A stretch of DNA of 64,000 nucleotides from Pochonia chlamydosporia 170 (GCF_001653235.2 NC_035790.1:2790001-2854000); one strand, 5' to 3'; positions 48,710 to 62,100 are shown, counted from the stretch's first letter. The notes: generated by a model from the letters alone, not told the origin. Program-made: numbers and translations.

Positions 48710-49026
48710 AGTGAAGCAAAGTCCGTCGAGCACCTGCCGGCCTCTTTTTTTACGACTGGTTGCCCCCATCGACTCTCCGATTGCTTTTCTTTTGGCTTCC
48801 TCTTTTTTTCACTCTCTTCTCACCACCACTCAATCATCACATCCAAGCATCGTCAAGCTATCCGCTACCCAAGTGACACTGATTTGCAGCTTCTGAAGCT
48901 CTACTCGCATCTGTAGCGCTGCTCGTCTTTGACAGCACGCCTAGTTTTTTTTTCTCTCTTACACACCACACCTCGCAACAGCTTAGATACCCCCAACCAA
49001 ACAAGTCTCTCACACATTCGATCGCA

Positions 49027-49417
49027 ATGCGTTTCTCTGCAGCTCTCGTCGCCTTGGCTGCTGCCTCGGCTCAGGCCCAAACCAAATACAACTACACCAG
49101 CGAGTTGGACATGACTATTGATCCCAACACTGTTCCCCAGACTGAACGAGGTAGGTAGCTGTCTCGCGACCGACATCCCCGTTGGGCTGCGTTGTGTTGG
49201 GCCGTCCATTCCATGATTGTCTTCCATGACTGTACTGCCTCAACTCGACTCAAAACTGTCAAGTCTGAATCACTACGGATTTTTGCTAACAATGCCTTTT
49301 CTACAGCCACTTGGTGCCAGGGTCAGACTAACACTTGTCGACTTCTCTGCAATGCTGATGCTGCTGTCAACAGCTGTTCCGAGGTACGTAGCTTGTGTTA
49401 TTGACACACACACACAC

Positions 49418-49463
<46 letters not shown>

Positions 49464-49944
49464 GCTCTCTCTTGCCCGTTTGCGCAAGCAATTCACAATA
49501 ATGGGTCGCTTTCCGTCTTTGGGAGACTCTGAAGCAACATTGTGCTGATCCTTGCCACAGTCAACCCTCAAGTGGAACTGCACTTGCTCCTCCAACAGCT
49601 CGACCCCCGGCATTCAGTACTACAAGCAGACCATGCCCTTCTACATTTGCCAGGCACTCTTCTCGCAATGCATCACCACCAACGCCGGCAATGCCCAGGG
49701 TCAGGACGTTTGCAACAACAACATTAAGCCTCTCTGCGCCAAAAACGATCCCCCTAAGAGCCCTATTGGCGACAGCAGCGGCGGCAGCTCCTCGACCACT
49801 GATGCCTCCAAGCCCACTCAGACCGGTGGCAGTAACACTCAGGTGACGACCACCAGCTCCAAAGGTCTTGCTGGTCCTACCATGGCCCCCGTGGGCAACG
49901 GCGTCTTTGTTGCTGCCATGGGCCTGATGGCTTACATGCTCTAG
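49027..49944 (+). CDS. Cys-rich GPI-anchored surface protein, DUF7707-type
   Basis: Predicted cell-wall or plasma-membrane surface protein of 194 residues from exons 49027-49150, 49307-49383 and 49561-49944 (introns 156 and 177 nt; GTAGGT and GTACGT donors). A signal peptide (MRFSAALVALAAASAQA) is followed by the domain start MTIDPNTVPQTERATWCQGQ. Conserved cysteines appear as in CRLLCN, WNCTCSS, YICQALFSQC and VCNNNIKPLC. The Ser/Thr/Gly-rich stalk and C-terminal hydrophobic tail (NGVFVAAMGLMAYML) fit GPI attachment. The pattern matches the fungal DUF7707 domain. The function is not known; proteins of this type are wall-associated. Intron 2 contains a long AC/CT microsatellite. Confidence 0.88.
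49403..49474 (+). repeat. (AC)n-(TC)n microsatellite in intron 2
   Basis: A run of AC dinucleotides followed by about 50 nt of TC dinucleotides with few interruptions, wholly inside the second intron of the GPI-protein gene. Confidence 0.8.
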
Positions 49945-50877
49945 ATGGGCTGAGGGCAATCTGAGCGCTGTCTGCAATGGTATTTGGCGCCCTGTTTCAA
50001 GGTCTGGTCTCGCGACTCGCCTTGCCCAAGAGCCAAACGCTGCCTTCGATTCTCTGTACCCACTTTGTTACCCAGTAGTACCTTTTTGTGTGATTTTTTC
50101 AATACGCTCACTTACGACCCACAAACGACGGAATGATTGAAGGGTTCTTATGCTATTTATTTGGCAACGGCCGATGGAGGAAGAAGCTGAGTCAGCTGCC
50201 ATCTGTGACCTCACGGGCACTGCTGGGTGTGCTGGTGTCGAGTCGACTGGAGGATGGAGAACGTTGATGGCAAGACTGGGAGGGGACGCACAGAGAGACA
50301 CTGTTTTGGTGTTTGGTTTTAATTCGAGATACATCATAGCAAGAGGCGAACTGGAGTAGTAGGAAAAGATTATTTTTTTGAGACAAGGACAATAATACCA
50401 CTGTCGTCTCCCAATTGGTCCCGCATGTGAATTGTGATTGTAGTGACTGATCGCGGGGAGCCCAAGTTTTGGGCGGAAGGCTGATACGGTGTAGATTGAT
50501 GAAAACTAACGTCTGGTCGAATCGACAATTGCAAGCTAATCTTCAACAGTCGCCAACTGTTGTCAACGGCTGCACGTTTCAAGCGCACTGATGGACCGTG
50601 GCTGGCAAGGTTGAGCCTCGTTTTAATAATGGCACTGGGGCGATTTGATGACGGGCCAGCGCTAAAACGGGCGAAACTTGGTGGTTTGGTCCCTGGAACC
50701 TAGCTGGACTACATTGTGGAGAAAAAAGGCGGTCAAGCAGATTTTGTCGGCAGAATCTCCATCCCACTTAATTTTTTTTACATAGCCTAGCCACACACAT
50801 TGTGAGAGCCTCCATCCAGCCTTTTGTCGGTCAAGACCAATTTTCTTTCATCATAGTCTTGGGTTGTGCTGCACACC
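49945..50877. other. 0.9-kb intergenic region
   Basis: 3' side of the GPI-protein gene and promoter of NUG1. No gene recognised. Confidence 0.5.
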
Positions 50878-52595
50878 ATGGCGGGAACAATTAACAAACC
50901 AAAGAGTGAGTTCCCGTTCCTTCATATCACCCAATTCAATGTGACTGCGCCGCAATCTAACTGTCACTTGCAGAACCCAAGTCCAAGAGGGGCACGACTC
51001 GTCTCCGAAACAAGATTGAAAAAGCGTCGGCAGCCAAACAGAAGAAGCAGCGCAAGCTCGCCAAAAATAACCCAGAATGGCGATCCAAGTTAAAAAAGGA
51101 TCCCGGTATCCCAAACTTGTTCCCGTACAAGGAGAAGCTGTTGCAAGAAATTGAAGAGAAGCGAATGAGAAAGGCGGCCGAGGCAGAGAAGAAGAGGGAA
51201 ATGGCAAAGGCGGCCAGAACTGGCACTGTCCAGGGGAAAGCCGAGGAAGAAATGGAAGATGCTGAGAACGCCGTGGGCGACGCTGGGGCCATGGACGATG
51301 AATTCATGGACGAGGATGTGGACGAGTCGAATCCCATGGCTGCACTGCTGGCTAGCGCGAGGGCTGCAGCGGTGCAGTACGATAAGGATTTGGCGGACAG
51401 CGATGGCATGGACGACGACGATGAGGAGGACGACGACAGCGATGATGCAGGGCACGGCGGTTTGAACGACATGTCTGTCGGCCAGGCTTCCTCTCGCAAG
51501 ACGTACGACAAGGTCTTTAAGCAGGTTGTTGAGCAGGCGGATGTGGTTTTGTATGTGTTGGACGCACGAGATCCAGAGGGTACTCGGTCACGAGAGGTTG
51601 AGCGAAGCATCATGGCCGCTGCTTCTGGTGGCAAGCGTCTCATCCTGGTTCTCAACAAGGTCGATCTGATCCCGCCCAAGGTCCTGCGAGACTGGCTCGT
51701 CTACCTGCGACGGTATTTCCCCACGCTGCCTCTGCGTGCGTCTGGTGCTGCGCCAAACGCCCACGTCTTCAACCACCGCGACTTGACTGTCCAAAGCACA
51801 TCGGCAACCCTGTTCAAAGCGCTCAAGAGCTTCGCTGCCAGCCGTCAACTAAAGCGCGCCGTGTCCGTTGGCGTCATTGGGTACCCCAACGTCGGCAAAT
51901 CCTCCGTAATAAACGCCTTGTTGAGCAGAATGAGCGGCAAGGGCGGCAGCTCCTCCAAGGCGTGTCCTGCTGGTGCCGAGGCTGGCGTCACCACAAGTAT
52001 TCGCAGCGTCAAGATCGACAGCAAGCTGACACTCCTCGACTCTCCTGGTGTTGTCTTCCCATCCTCCTCGTCCATCCAGTCCGGCGGGCTCGTCAACCTC
52101 AAGAACGCAACTGAAGCGCATGCCCATCTTATTCTACTTAATGCCGTTCCCCCTAAGCAGATTGACGACCCCGTCCCCGCAGTCAGCTTGCTGATCCGTC
52201 GACTGTCCTCATCGCCAGATCTGATGCAGAAGCTCACGGATGTATATGACATTCCTGCCCTTTTGCCCAACCGACTGGACGGCGATGTTACGACCGATTT
52301 TTTGGTGCAGGTCGCTCGCAAGAGAGGTAGATTGGGTCGCGGCGGTGTTCCGAATATCAATGCGGCGGCAATGGCTGTCGTGACGGACTGGCGGGATGGG
52401 CGTATCCAGGGATGGGTTGAGCCGCCTGCGTTGACTGGCGAGGTGGCTGCTACGGGTAATAAGAAGCTCAAGAATGCGGGTGAGGATGAGGTCATGCCTG
52501 ATCAGAAGGAGATTGTTACGGAGTGGGCTGCTGAGTTTAAGCTTGATGGGCTGTGGGGGGATGGTGCTGCCGGGGAGGATGCTATGGAGGAGTAA
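50878..52595 (+). CDS. NUG1: NUG1-like nucleolar GTPase for 60S ribosome export
   Basis: Circularly permuted GTPase (nucleostemin/GNL3 group) needed for pre-60S maturation and export. The protein is 549 residues from exons 50878-50905 and 50974-52595 (68-nt intron, GTGAGT donor, GCAG acceptor). The 28-nt first exon encodes MAGTINKPK. A strongly basic N-terminus (KSKRGTTRLRNKIEKASAA) with the family NNPEWRSKLKKDPGIPNLFPYKEK precedes an acidic stretch. The GTPase motifs come in permuted order: NKVDLIP (G4), GYPNVGKSSVINAL (G1 P-loop), GVTTS (G2) and DSPGVVF (G3). This order defines the YlqF/YawG family. The gene is convergent with DIS3; the stop codons are about 200 bp apart. Confidence 0.94.
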
Positions 52596-52793
52596 GTGGC
52601 ATGAAATGAATTGGGTTTCTCTTTTTAAACATGTATGGCGTTTGGGGATAAAGGATTAGATACATTCTATCATTTAAAAGTGCTCAAATTCAGACCAGTG
52701 ACTCAAACTCTCTATGTGACCATTCTTCTTGTGTATTCAATGCTACGCCATACGCCTTGAGCCTTTTCTGTCATTCATCTACTTCACTTCCAT

Positions 52794-55700
52794 CTATGCA
52801 CTAATCAATTCCATTTTAACACCCCTCTTGCCGGTCCTCTCATCCTTTTCATCCATAACTCTAACCTTGACCTTTTGGAACAACTCGACCTTCAAGTCCT
52901 TGCTCCCCCTGGTAACAAGCGTGTAAGTCTCGGCGTCAAACTCACTCTCGGGCTCAGGTTCCGCCAAGTCCCTCAACCTGATGAGTCCTTCGATTCCAAA
53001 TCTCGGCACTAGCACGACGAACCCGTTGCTGAAAATCTTCATGACAAACGCCTCTTCCTCTGCCACGTTACCCTTCAGTGCCTGCCCCACATAGTATGCT
53101 GTACTTGCGCGGCCGGCCATCTGGGCGTTTCTATGGCGGACATTGATATTCTTGCAAACGGCTTCGAGACGGCCCCTGCTGCGGACAGAAGGGTGGACGG
53201 CCTCGTAGCCAATGGCGGCGGCGAGTTGTCTGTGGGCGAGGAGATCTGCGTATCTACGGATGGGTGACGTGAAGTGCGTGTAGATTTCTGAGGCGAGACC
53301 GTAGTGCCGGAATTCGGGGTAGGCTTGGGTCCCAGAGCAGAAGTACTCGGCGGACATCATGCAGCGGGTGGCCATGATACGGACCAGAGTGTTGAAAAAG
53401 GGGTCCGACTTGTCGACACAGGCGTCGAGGGAGTCGGCAAGGGCCTTGGAAGAATCTGTGCGGAGTTCGAGGCCTCGCTTGACGCGTAGCTGGTCGGCAA
53501 GCTCGTCAAAGTTGGTCTTGGGGGGTGCGGCGTGGCGACGCAGGATGGCGGTCTGTGGGAATGCGTCGTAGATTTTGGCGGCGACGCTAATGTTGGCGAA
53601 GAGCATGAATTCTTCGACGAGCGAGTTTGTGTCGAGAAGCTGCTTGGTGGTGACGTCGATAGGGTCAGAGGTTTCCGACTCCATCTGGACCTTGACTTCG
53701 GGCGAGGAGAGACTGAGGGCGCCGGCATCCATGCGCTTCTTCTTGAGCTTCTTGGAGAGCGCGAGAAGCATGCGCATCCCGTTGGTGAGGTCGTCTTGCT
53801 GGGAGGAGTCGTCGATGCGCAGCTGGGCTTGTTCGTAGCTGAACGCTTCGCGCGACTTGATGACGGACTTGGTGAAGCGGACATTGACAATTTCGGCGTT
53901 ATCGTCCAGTTCCCAGAGGACGGAGAAGGCGTAGCGCTCGACGTAGGGCTTCAGCGAGCAAAGGTCGGTGCCCAGGAGGGGCGGAAGCATGTCGATACGC
54001 TTGTCGACGAGGTATACCGTTGTGCCGCGGATGCTAGCTTCGGTGTCCATGGCGTTGGCGGGCTTGACAAAGTGTGACACGTCGGCAATGTGCACGCCGA
54101 CTTCAGTGTTTCCGTTGGGAAGCTTGCGCGCGTGCAGCGCATCGTCAATGTCCTGACAGCCCACGGGGTCGATACTGCAGATGAGAAGGCCTCGGAGATC
54201 TTCTCTGTCTTTCCAGCCGGGGTCGTCCGTACTCGCAGGTACTTTCCAATCGTGGCCCTCCTTGGGCAGGCAATCCAAGACGGTCTTGGGGAACGGTCGG
54301 TACTGGACATCCCATTCCAAGAGCAGGGCTTCTGTTTCGGCCGCCTTGGTCTCAAGTTCGCCCAGTGAGCGGACAAAGTGACCGACTGGGTGTCTCGAGT
54401 CTCGGTCCCAGGCGTCAATGGTGACCAGCAGCCGCTTCCCAAGGAGTTCTGATACTTGTCGGGTTCGTAGTCGAATCTTGGGAATCTTCTTGTCCATGGG
54501 AATGAGAAAAACGCTGTCTTGCTTACGACCCTGCGACGAAGAAGATTTGCTGGCTGAGGACGGGTCAATATGTCCGACGTATTGACGCCAGTTTCGCTTG
54601 ATCACTCCCACCACCCTGGCCGTCGGTTGCAATTGGCTTTCTGACGAGGACTTGTGTGTACGCTTGGCTTCCTCCTGCAGTGCTTTTCGTTCCTTGTCCG
54701 ACACAAAGTCATCTCGTTCTTCGGTATCGGCATTTTCATTCTTGGTGATGTTGTCTTCTTCGATAATCTTGGTAGACGGTTCCTTCCACTTGTCTTGGGG
54801 GAGAAGCTCGACAACGACAACATCGCCATCAACGGACCGGTTGATGCTCTCGCGGCCGAGAATAAGAAGGGGTTTGGAGAAGGCGGGCACTTTGATGGAG
54901 CCTTCGAGGTAGTTGTATGGTGAGACGTTGAAAATTCCCTGGTGCATCAAACCAGCCTTCACACCGGTCATCATCTTCGAGAGGCTATAGTACTCGGGAT
55001 ACAGCATCTGCGATGGTCGGTGGAAACCACCCTGGCTCTGTGCCTCGGCCACCATGTCAAGCAACTTGTCCCCATCTTCCAAGCTGCCGACATAGTCTCT
55101 CAGGGAGAGTGCGTTGAGCCCCTGGCTGCGTGCTTTTTTGAGGTTCTCCTGGTCATCGCTCAGCATCACAATGGCGGGAATCTTGCCCGCTTTCATCTGC
55201 GCCAGATGCTCGCCATACCACTTGACAGCTAAGCGGACGGCACGGTCGTTTCTGTCATTAACACTCTCATTTGGCTCACGGTTTACATACGTCTCCAGCC
55301 GAAAGTCGTTGAAAAACACATAAAATCGCTTGTCTTCGCTTTTGGTGAGTCCAATCAGCCGGTTATACAATGGAAGAGACCGGTTTCTAAGTTCCTCCAA
55401 GACCGTCTGCAAAACGATGACATCGTAGAATGCAGAACTTTGCTCAAAAAGATCCATTGCGTTGAGAAGGGCGTTTGTATCTGGCACTAGGTAGTGCCCT
55501 TGAGGGAAAGCCTTGGTTCCTGCGGGCTTCTCCGACAGCACAAACGGCTGAACTGTTGTGTTGTTAGTATAATAATTCGAAAGTACACGAAAAGTTCGTC
55601 ATACTTTGTTGAGATGCATTTCTAGGAGCTCCCACTAGGCAGGCCTTGCAAATTTTGGAAGAGCACGGAATGTCGGTTCTGAGATAAACTTCTCTCACGA

Positions 55701-55800
55701 TTTTTTGGACCTTGCCGCTGCGCGTGGAGCGTACATAGACTTTACTTGAAATGTTGGAGGCAAGGGGATCTCCCTCGTGAGATCGTTTCAAGCTCGTCAT
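52794..55800 (-). CDS. DIS3: exosome catalytic subunit DIS3/RRP44
   Basis: Processive 3'-5' exoribonuclease and endonuclease of the RNA exosome. The protein is 984 residues from exons 55800-55605 and 55552-52794 (52-nt intron, GTATGA donor, ACACAACAG acceptor). The order is the three-cysteine motif (IPCSSKICKACL), PIN domain (VPDTNALLNAMD, D90; NDRNDRAVRLAVKWY), cold-shock domains (for example RNWRQYVGHID), the RNB domain with SIDPVGCQDIDDALH near residues 525-540 and DMLPPLLGTDLCSLKPY, and an S1 domain to the C-terminus. The key acidic residues of PIN and RNB are present. The ATG at 55800 matches the N-terminus of yeast Rrp44 (xxSKVYVRSTRSGKVQKIVRE). Another in-frame ATG at 55890 would add 30 residues. 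Confidence 0.96.
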
Positions 55801-56090
55801 GGCGACGTTGTTTTGTTCCGGTTGATGTCCTTGAAAATTGTCGATGCAGGGAAGATATGGAGCGTTTAGCAGGCGAATCAAACGTGACATTGCGCTTGCT
55901 TATCGATAGCATGTGGCGAGCTGACTCTACTGCCTCAATGCCAGTTCATGAGCTAGAGGATAAGACTGCCGCTGTTTTCATTTAATATCTACCGACTTCT
56001 ACTTTGTTCAAATTTACAGACGAATGCAAAATCGAACACAGCATCCAATCCGAGACTGTGATTGTGATGCCAAACAGATGAATGTCGTGC

Positions 56091-56113
56091 CACGTGATGT
56101 GAGATCACGTGAT
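56091..56113. promoter_or_regulatory. paired CACGTGAT E-box words upstream of DIS3
   Basis: Two direct copies of CACGTGAT, 15 bp apart start to start, lie about 300 bp upstream of the DIS3 start codon. The second sits in the perfect palindrome TCACGTGA (56105-56112). TCACGTG is the classic Cbf1-type bHLH site. Binding is inferred only. Confidence 0.4.
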
Positions 56114-59100
56114 GATGCAAAGTACGTGAAGCTTCTGGGATTATCAACGACATGGATTGTCGAAAACATCGATATTCGCACAATAAATTGGCTGTATACA
56201 GTGTTCCAACTTACCGAAAACTCGCCATTCTCATAACCAAACCCTAAAATATATGCGAACTCATCTTCGACCGGAACCAACGAACCGTAATGTATGGAGT
56301 AATGTTGTCATTTCTGAAGCCAAACGCCGGCAGCTCACTTACCCTAACCACTTGAAAGATGGCAACAAAAATCACTTTCACAAGGTCAACCAGACCCGCC
56401 CTTTCATCAGATTCGATGTCACTGTCAATTCCACCACTTACAATCCCAGACCATGCAAGCTATGTTCGACATCAGACGGAGAGGCATCACGACTGCATCT
56501 GGACTGCATCTACTCCGTACTCCAACACCATTTGCTGCATACCCTCACGACCTCGTGATAAACCGGTTACGTCTGCCATTATCGCAGCCCGAAAGTCCGG
56601 GCAGCCCGGGACACAGAGTTTGTCTGCCACATCAAGAGCCAAGTTTACGCAACTAACCTACCTCCCACGTAACCTCGAGTGCATGTCTTAGCTGCAAGAC
56701 CAGGGTTAGGGGTTCAAGAAAGTCAAGAAAATCCAAATAATGACTGATTGCGCCACAGATGGTCCTCGTACTCATCAAAACCGGGGCTTGGGGTTAGCAG
56801 GAGGCTGGCCATTCGGAGATGTTGGTGGCCATATGACCACTTTGACGGAACCACCTCTAGTTTTCTTCTTGTTGAAACCGCGAGTTTTATTGGCTCTTGG
56901 GGTGCACCGCACTTTTCCCTGCTGGTTAGTTCTCTCTCCCAGTTATACTCCAGATACGCGGATCAGATGGTCGCGGCCTGCTTGATACTCCATGTCCAGG
57001 CTTCATTCGATGAAAGCGGCTCATGTATGATGATGGTGCAGCAAACCATTGATTCCATGATGGCACTACCCCACTCCATGACAAGCACAAGGGGCAAATA
57101 CATGGCCATCGGACAAAGGTCGCACTATCACGATGAGGATAAGGTGGACAAAGAAAGAGAACAACAGCTCAACTGCGACGACAAGTCAGTTGGCAAATGA
57201 CAGCCTCTTGTCTGTGCACGGCATGGGCCGTAGGATGGACCAAGAGTTCAACGAATCAGCTCCAAAGACGTTTGGATTTGGATCATGAGCCAAAAGGGTC
57301 CCATCCTTCTCAGATCAGTGTAAGTCGGCTGTCTCGGTGACATAGCCCTCCACCACGCCGCTCCTTCGAACGGTGAGGCAAGATACGGTCTTCACATCTG
57401 CGGCCAGGCATGCTGGTGACGGTGATGGTGGTGGGGTACGCAACTCGACCCATGATTTGCCGTTCTGTGGGCCGCGAGGTCACGGTGTCGTCGAGGGATG
57501 CAACAGTCCGCAGCCAATAGTTGCGTCAAAAGGATGATCGTTTTCTGTGAAGATCAAGGAATCCAGGGTTTTGTTTTGGCAGTGCAACTTGTAGCTGCTT
57601 CTCACGGGTCTATCTGACCGACACTCCGTCAACTCTACATTGGTGAGAATGTATTTCCAAATCCACCAAAAGACAAGCCCTGGAGATCATCCTTGGCAAA
57701 CAGATGCCATCCATATCGGAACTGCAAAAGTGTCTCGTAAATGCAATGCGGCAACCTTGTACTTGGCTCTCGCCGGCGCCGTACCTTTGGTCGTGAACCG
57801 CATTGTGCTTTCCGTGCAAGTTTCTCGGCCTTCTAGCAGAATGTCTCACAAACTACCAGAGCTGATGACAGACGGGCCGACAAAGCTATCATCTACAACC
57901 CGATAACACTCGGGAATACCTGATAAAGGATAATCATGCCTGAGACAAAGTGCATACGTAAGTCATCTCTGATTCTGAGAGGCAGCCTCGTTAGATACGA
58001 GTACTGGGCCAAATACAGTACCAGATGTCGTCTGATCATGAGACGATATCCATTTTCAAGGCTAGCACTCGATATTCAGCTGTAACCGTCATGATGACGC
58101 CACCCGATCTGGCGGTGGAGGTAACAAGAAAAATGCAAGTTGCCGCGCGCAGCTTTCTATTCCTTTGTGCGAGTATATGGAAGATTGAAGGGAATGCCTG
58201 CTGGATCGAGGCCGCTGCTGAATGTCTCACGATATTGCGCTACGTTGTCTGACTGTCCTGTCTGCTCTTGTCTCGAACTCCATCCGGCGAGACCTATTTT
58301 TACACCACCGAATACAACAATGACATCGCCACTTTGTCTGACTTTTATGCTTTTCGGTCCAGAAGTTTAAGCTGCCTTGACATTTATCAGCTGCCATGTG
58401 AATCAATGCAAGTTGAGGTAAAAGGGTTCAAGACAATAAGGACATATTTAGCTGGCAACATTCCAATGACGACACTATCCTTCAAGTAGTGCTGATAACA
58501 CTGGGCATGTTCGTGGCCACATAAGTACACAGGCGCCGAGTTCATTGCAAGGGATAGATTTCCGCCGAACGTAAGCCGAATAGAAGCATCACAAGGCTCG
58601 ACGTTTTGTTTAGGGTGGCGAAGAGCATGTTGCTACATACCCATTTGGTGTCTTCCGAACCCCTAACGAAGTTTGTATCTGCGTCAAGGACTCGTTGCTC
58701 TCCTAACAACGTAGTTGCGGATCAGAGTACACAGCTGGCGGAGAGATTACACAGTATCTGAAACGCTCACTGTGCGTTTGAATCATCAGCTGAGACGACA
58801 GTATTGCCGGTTATATCTTTGATGTTTGTGAAGACTGTTTTGGCTCACTCCCCTTTAAAACTGGTTGTGGTGAACAACATGGCAGATGATCTAAATCAGC
58901 CATGTTGGACTACACTATACTTCCTAGTCAGATGGACCTCGACATTATAACAGAAACCAAATTGACTAATGTGTGGCGATTGATCTTGACTGGCAGGACG
59001 ACAAGACAAGACGTCTCTCCGACCAAAACATTGGACTGAGTGACTGTCTTATATGCCCTACATGCTACCCTTGCTTGTAGAACAAAACAGCTAGGGACAA

Positions 59101-62100
59101 GAGAAGAAAGGGTACATTTAGGAAAACTGGATGATCACCAGAGATGTCGAGCTACCTTCCTTTGTCACAGTCTTTTGTATATCCACAGTCACTGCACGTT
59201 GGGTTCAGCTTGTAGCAGGTAATCAAAACGGTGAACCCGGACAGCAAGTTGCCAAAAATGGCCTTGTTGCAAGACCCAATTAACTTTGCCTGATCTCAGA
59301 GTGTCTGGGGAGCATCATGTAAGACTGTTACACTGCAGACTGTTCATGTGGCAACAGAAGCGCATCCAGAACGCCTCGTAGGGGCTGAATGCAACAATTA
59401 ATCTTAGAACTTGCCAGTTGTGGCAAGAAAGCTGAAATTTGACTGTGCAAACATTGGAAACAGTTCAAGCCAAGGGCGTTGGAGTCTCGACTGCTCTATA
59501 ATTGTTATTGCCAACACGCTTAAACTCGACAGTTGGAATATCACGTAGTGAGAGAGTGTGTGACGTTGGGCTGATTAGCGTACGGCAGCTTCCACCACTC
59601 AGATCAGTCGGGATTAGCTTCTAGCCGGCACCTAAAAAGAAGTGTCTGTTGGTCCATGTTAAGACTCTGAAAGAAAATCTCCCGCCCAAACTTCGGCAGT
59701 CGTCCAGAGAGATTCCTTTGCAAAGTTGGGAGTACGACTTTGTGCTCCGTATGGCTACGGGTGCATAAGGCAGGCCAAGGCTACCCTGTCAGATTGTCCA
59801 CCCCAACTGCCCAGCCCAAGGCTGGTCAAACTAATGCAACGTTGGTCCAAGAGGAGGTTGGGTATCCTGGGGAGATCCTTGGGAGGGGGGCGGTCTGCCA
59901 GAGAGGTATGTATGGAGAAAGCTCCGACTTGCGAATGGGAATTGCCCGTAGTTTGGAGATTACCTCTGTCGGGTTTGCTTAGTTGAACACCAAGCGCGAC
60001 GATCTGTACCACAAAGTGCGCAAGTCAACTTTTGGTATATACGCCGTGCGTCAGGCTAGATGTCCATGTGAAGCTTTCCAAAGAATGACCAGGGTGGTTT
60101 GTGGTTGTCGTTCCTGATGAGAATCAGGCCTGTCTGCCACAAGTGGACTCCACCGAATTGCGATACCTTGTCCGACGAGTTTGTGCATCTGATGGGTGGA
60201 ATCTATCATTTCACATGTTGCACTGATGAATGTGTCCTTCTGTACCTATTTTGACGATGATGGATGGATAAAACAACTGGTCGTAAAGGCAAAGCGAGGT
60301 ACTTGACAGGTGGTGAGATAGTAAAATACCACCATGGCAACAACTGCAGTTACTTGGATTCTGGAATCCAACACCCCATCCAGGCAATGATTCCTGTACC
60401 GGACTTTGCGGAGGCCAAGGGGTAGGCACAGGATCCCTCTTCGAGTACGGGATTTGAACGAATTTTGGACGCGACCGGCGCGAAAACCCAAGAATGCGTC
60501 CTTGCCTGACTATTCTCACGAGAAAGTGGCTGGTCAGAGAGGTTTCTGATTGGCTTTGATATCTCGGCATCACGAGGACACTGCATGATGAGAGCTTGAA
60601 CGAGCTGCAGGATATTAAATGCCCCTCTTGATGGTAGTGTGTTCCACAGCCAGAACAAGGCAGCCTGGAGGTCATAGTCTTACGCCATGCCCAAGACTGT
60701 CACCATTTGATGCAGTCCAAAATCTTTCATCAGCCAGACAAAGGAGATCGCCTGGTCTCCAGCCCAAAGGATGAGTTGAGAGAGTGAATCACATGGAATA
60801 GCATCCCAGACATGAAACACCAAAGCCCACAGCTATCCAGACCAATATCTACTGATTGAAGCAGTTTCGTATCCACGAGCCTGATTGAAGTTTCATCAGT
60901 TATTAAGGCACCGAGCGGCTAAATTTAACCCAGGGAGCGTTGGCTTGGGACTGGTCCTCTTGAGCCTGTTGGTTGGACCCCCTCTTCAACTGCTGGGTTT
61001 ACTTGATTCATTTCTTGATTTACAGCAATGTAATCCGTCAGAGCCTTCTCAGCTGAACCAATATTCGTAGATCTGCTGTCGTGTTGTACATGGCAAAACC
61101 TTGGTTACTGTACCGAAAGCTCGTCGGACATTATTAGGAACAACCCATTAGACAAACAACCTGGAGCTGAAGGCAAACGAACTTGACTGATGGAAAGTTC
61201 GCACAAGAGAAGAGCAAGCAAGGAGCCACGGCGCTATTGTCGGTGGGCCATTTGACATCTGTGGGCCATCTTTGAGCTAGTGGGGGATGGCAGCGTTTCC
61301 TATCGGCCGTAACTGGGGAAGGGAAGAAGAGAGGCGTCAAGGACAATGATAATCCAACCAGTAGCTGAAATGACAACCCAAGGAGAGAACACAGGGTCGA
61401 CCAAGTTCATAGTCGAGCCTTGTTGACAACCGCAACGGTGGCAATTATTGGTACTGTGGCGATATCCGGTTCTGGATGGGCTTTTCCCTAGTTCACAATA
61501 GGCAACGAGCTTCTTTGCTCTCAGTCTTTTCTGTGACGTTGTCTGGAGTCGCTGTTGGTGTGTCTCACACCCCCCAGCGTGTGTTTGTTCTCAGATCGCT
61601 CGGTTGCAAATAATGCCTGGTGTGTGTCCGCAAAGGATGGTTCTGAGCCAACACTAGGACACGAGCCTCGTGGTGCGGGGTGTTTCTCTGCATGCTGTGC
61701 GTTTTGCTTCCTGACCTGGGTTCGAAATGTATCTCATGCTGTGAAGTGCATGGTGGCTGGACAAGAACCTGGTCGGCGTGGCTTTTTGGTGCGGTCTGGG
61801 GTTGAGCGATCGCATCGCTCCCGCACCTCCCTCCTCATTTTCTTCTGCGTTCTTGTGCATCCCATCCCTCCTTGCTGTCAAAGTCCCGCGCGGCGAGGGA
61901 GCAACAAACGAAGGAAGGAGAGTGGTGAGCAAAAGCCCATGAGCGTTTGACATGGATCTCGTCTTGCTCCACTTCACACGGCTGGAGTCGTTAAGGCCAC
62001 ACTTTCAAGCCACGGCTGGCCCTTTAGTACAAGCTAGCGTCATGGCGTCGAGTTCTTGTGCATCTGCGCATGTCCATGTTGATCAGTCCAGATTGGAGAG

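Larger units (their letters stand above)
45201..49026. other. 3.8-kb gene-poor region
   Basis: No ORF with domain or splice support; the frames present are short and of odd composition. It contains a 12-bp tandem repeat (45291-45326), TACTCCGTAC at 47755-47764, and a TCTGG array (48660-48709) ahead of the GPI-protein gene. The last 250 bp are pyrimidine-rich and probably include the transcription start of that gene. Confidence 0.55.

Noticed and set aside
53532..54077. 181-codon ORF opposite DIS3
   Set aside because: Antisense shadow of the RNB domain reading frame.
60440..60490. tRNA-like TTCAAATCC word on the minus strand
   Set aside because: The flanking bases cannot pair as a T-stem and no acceptor or anticodon arm can be drawn.
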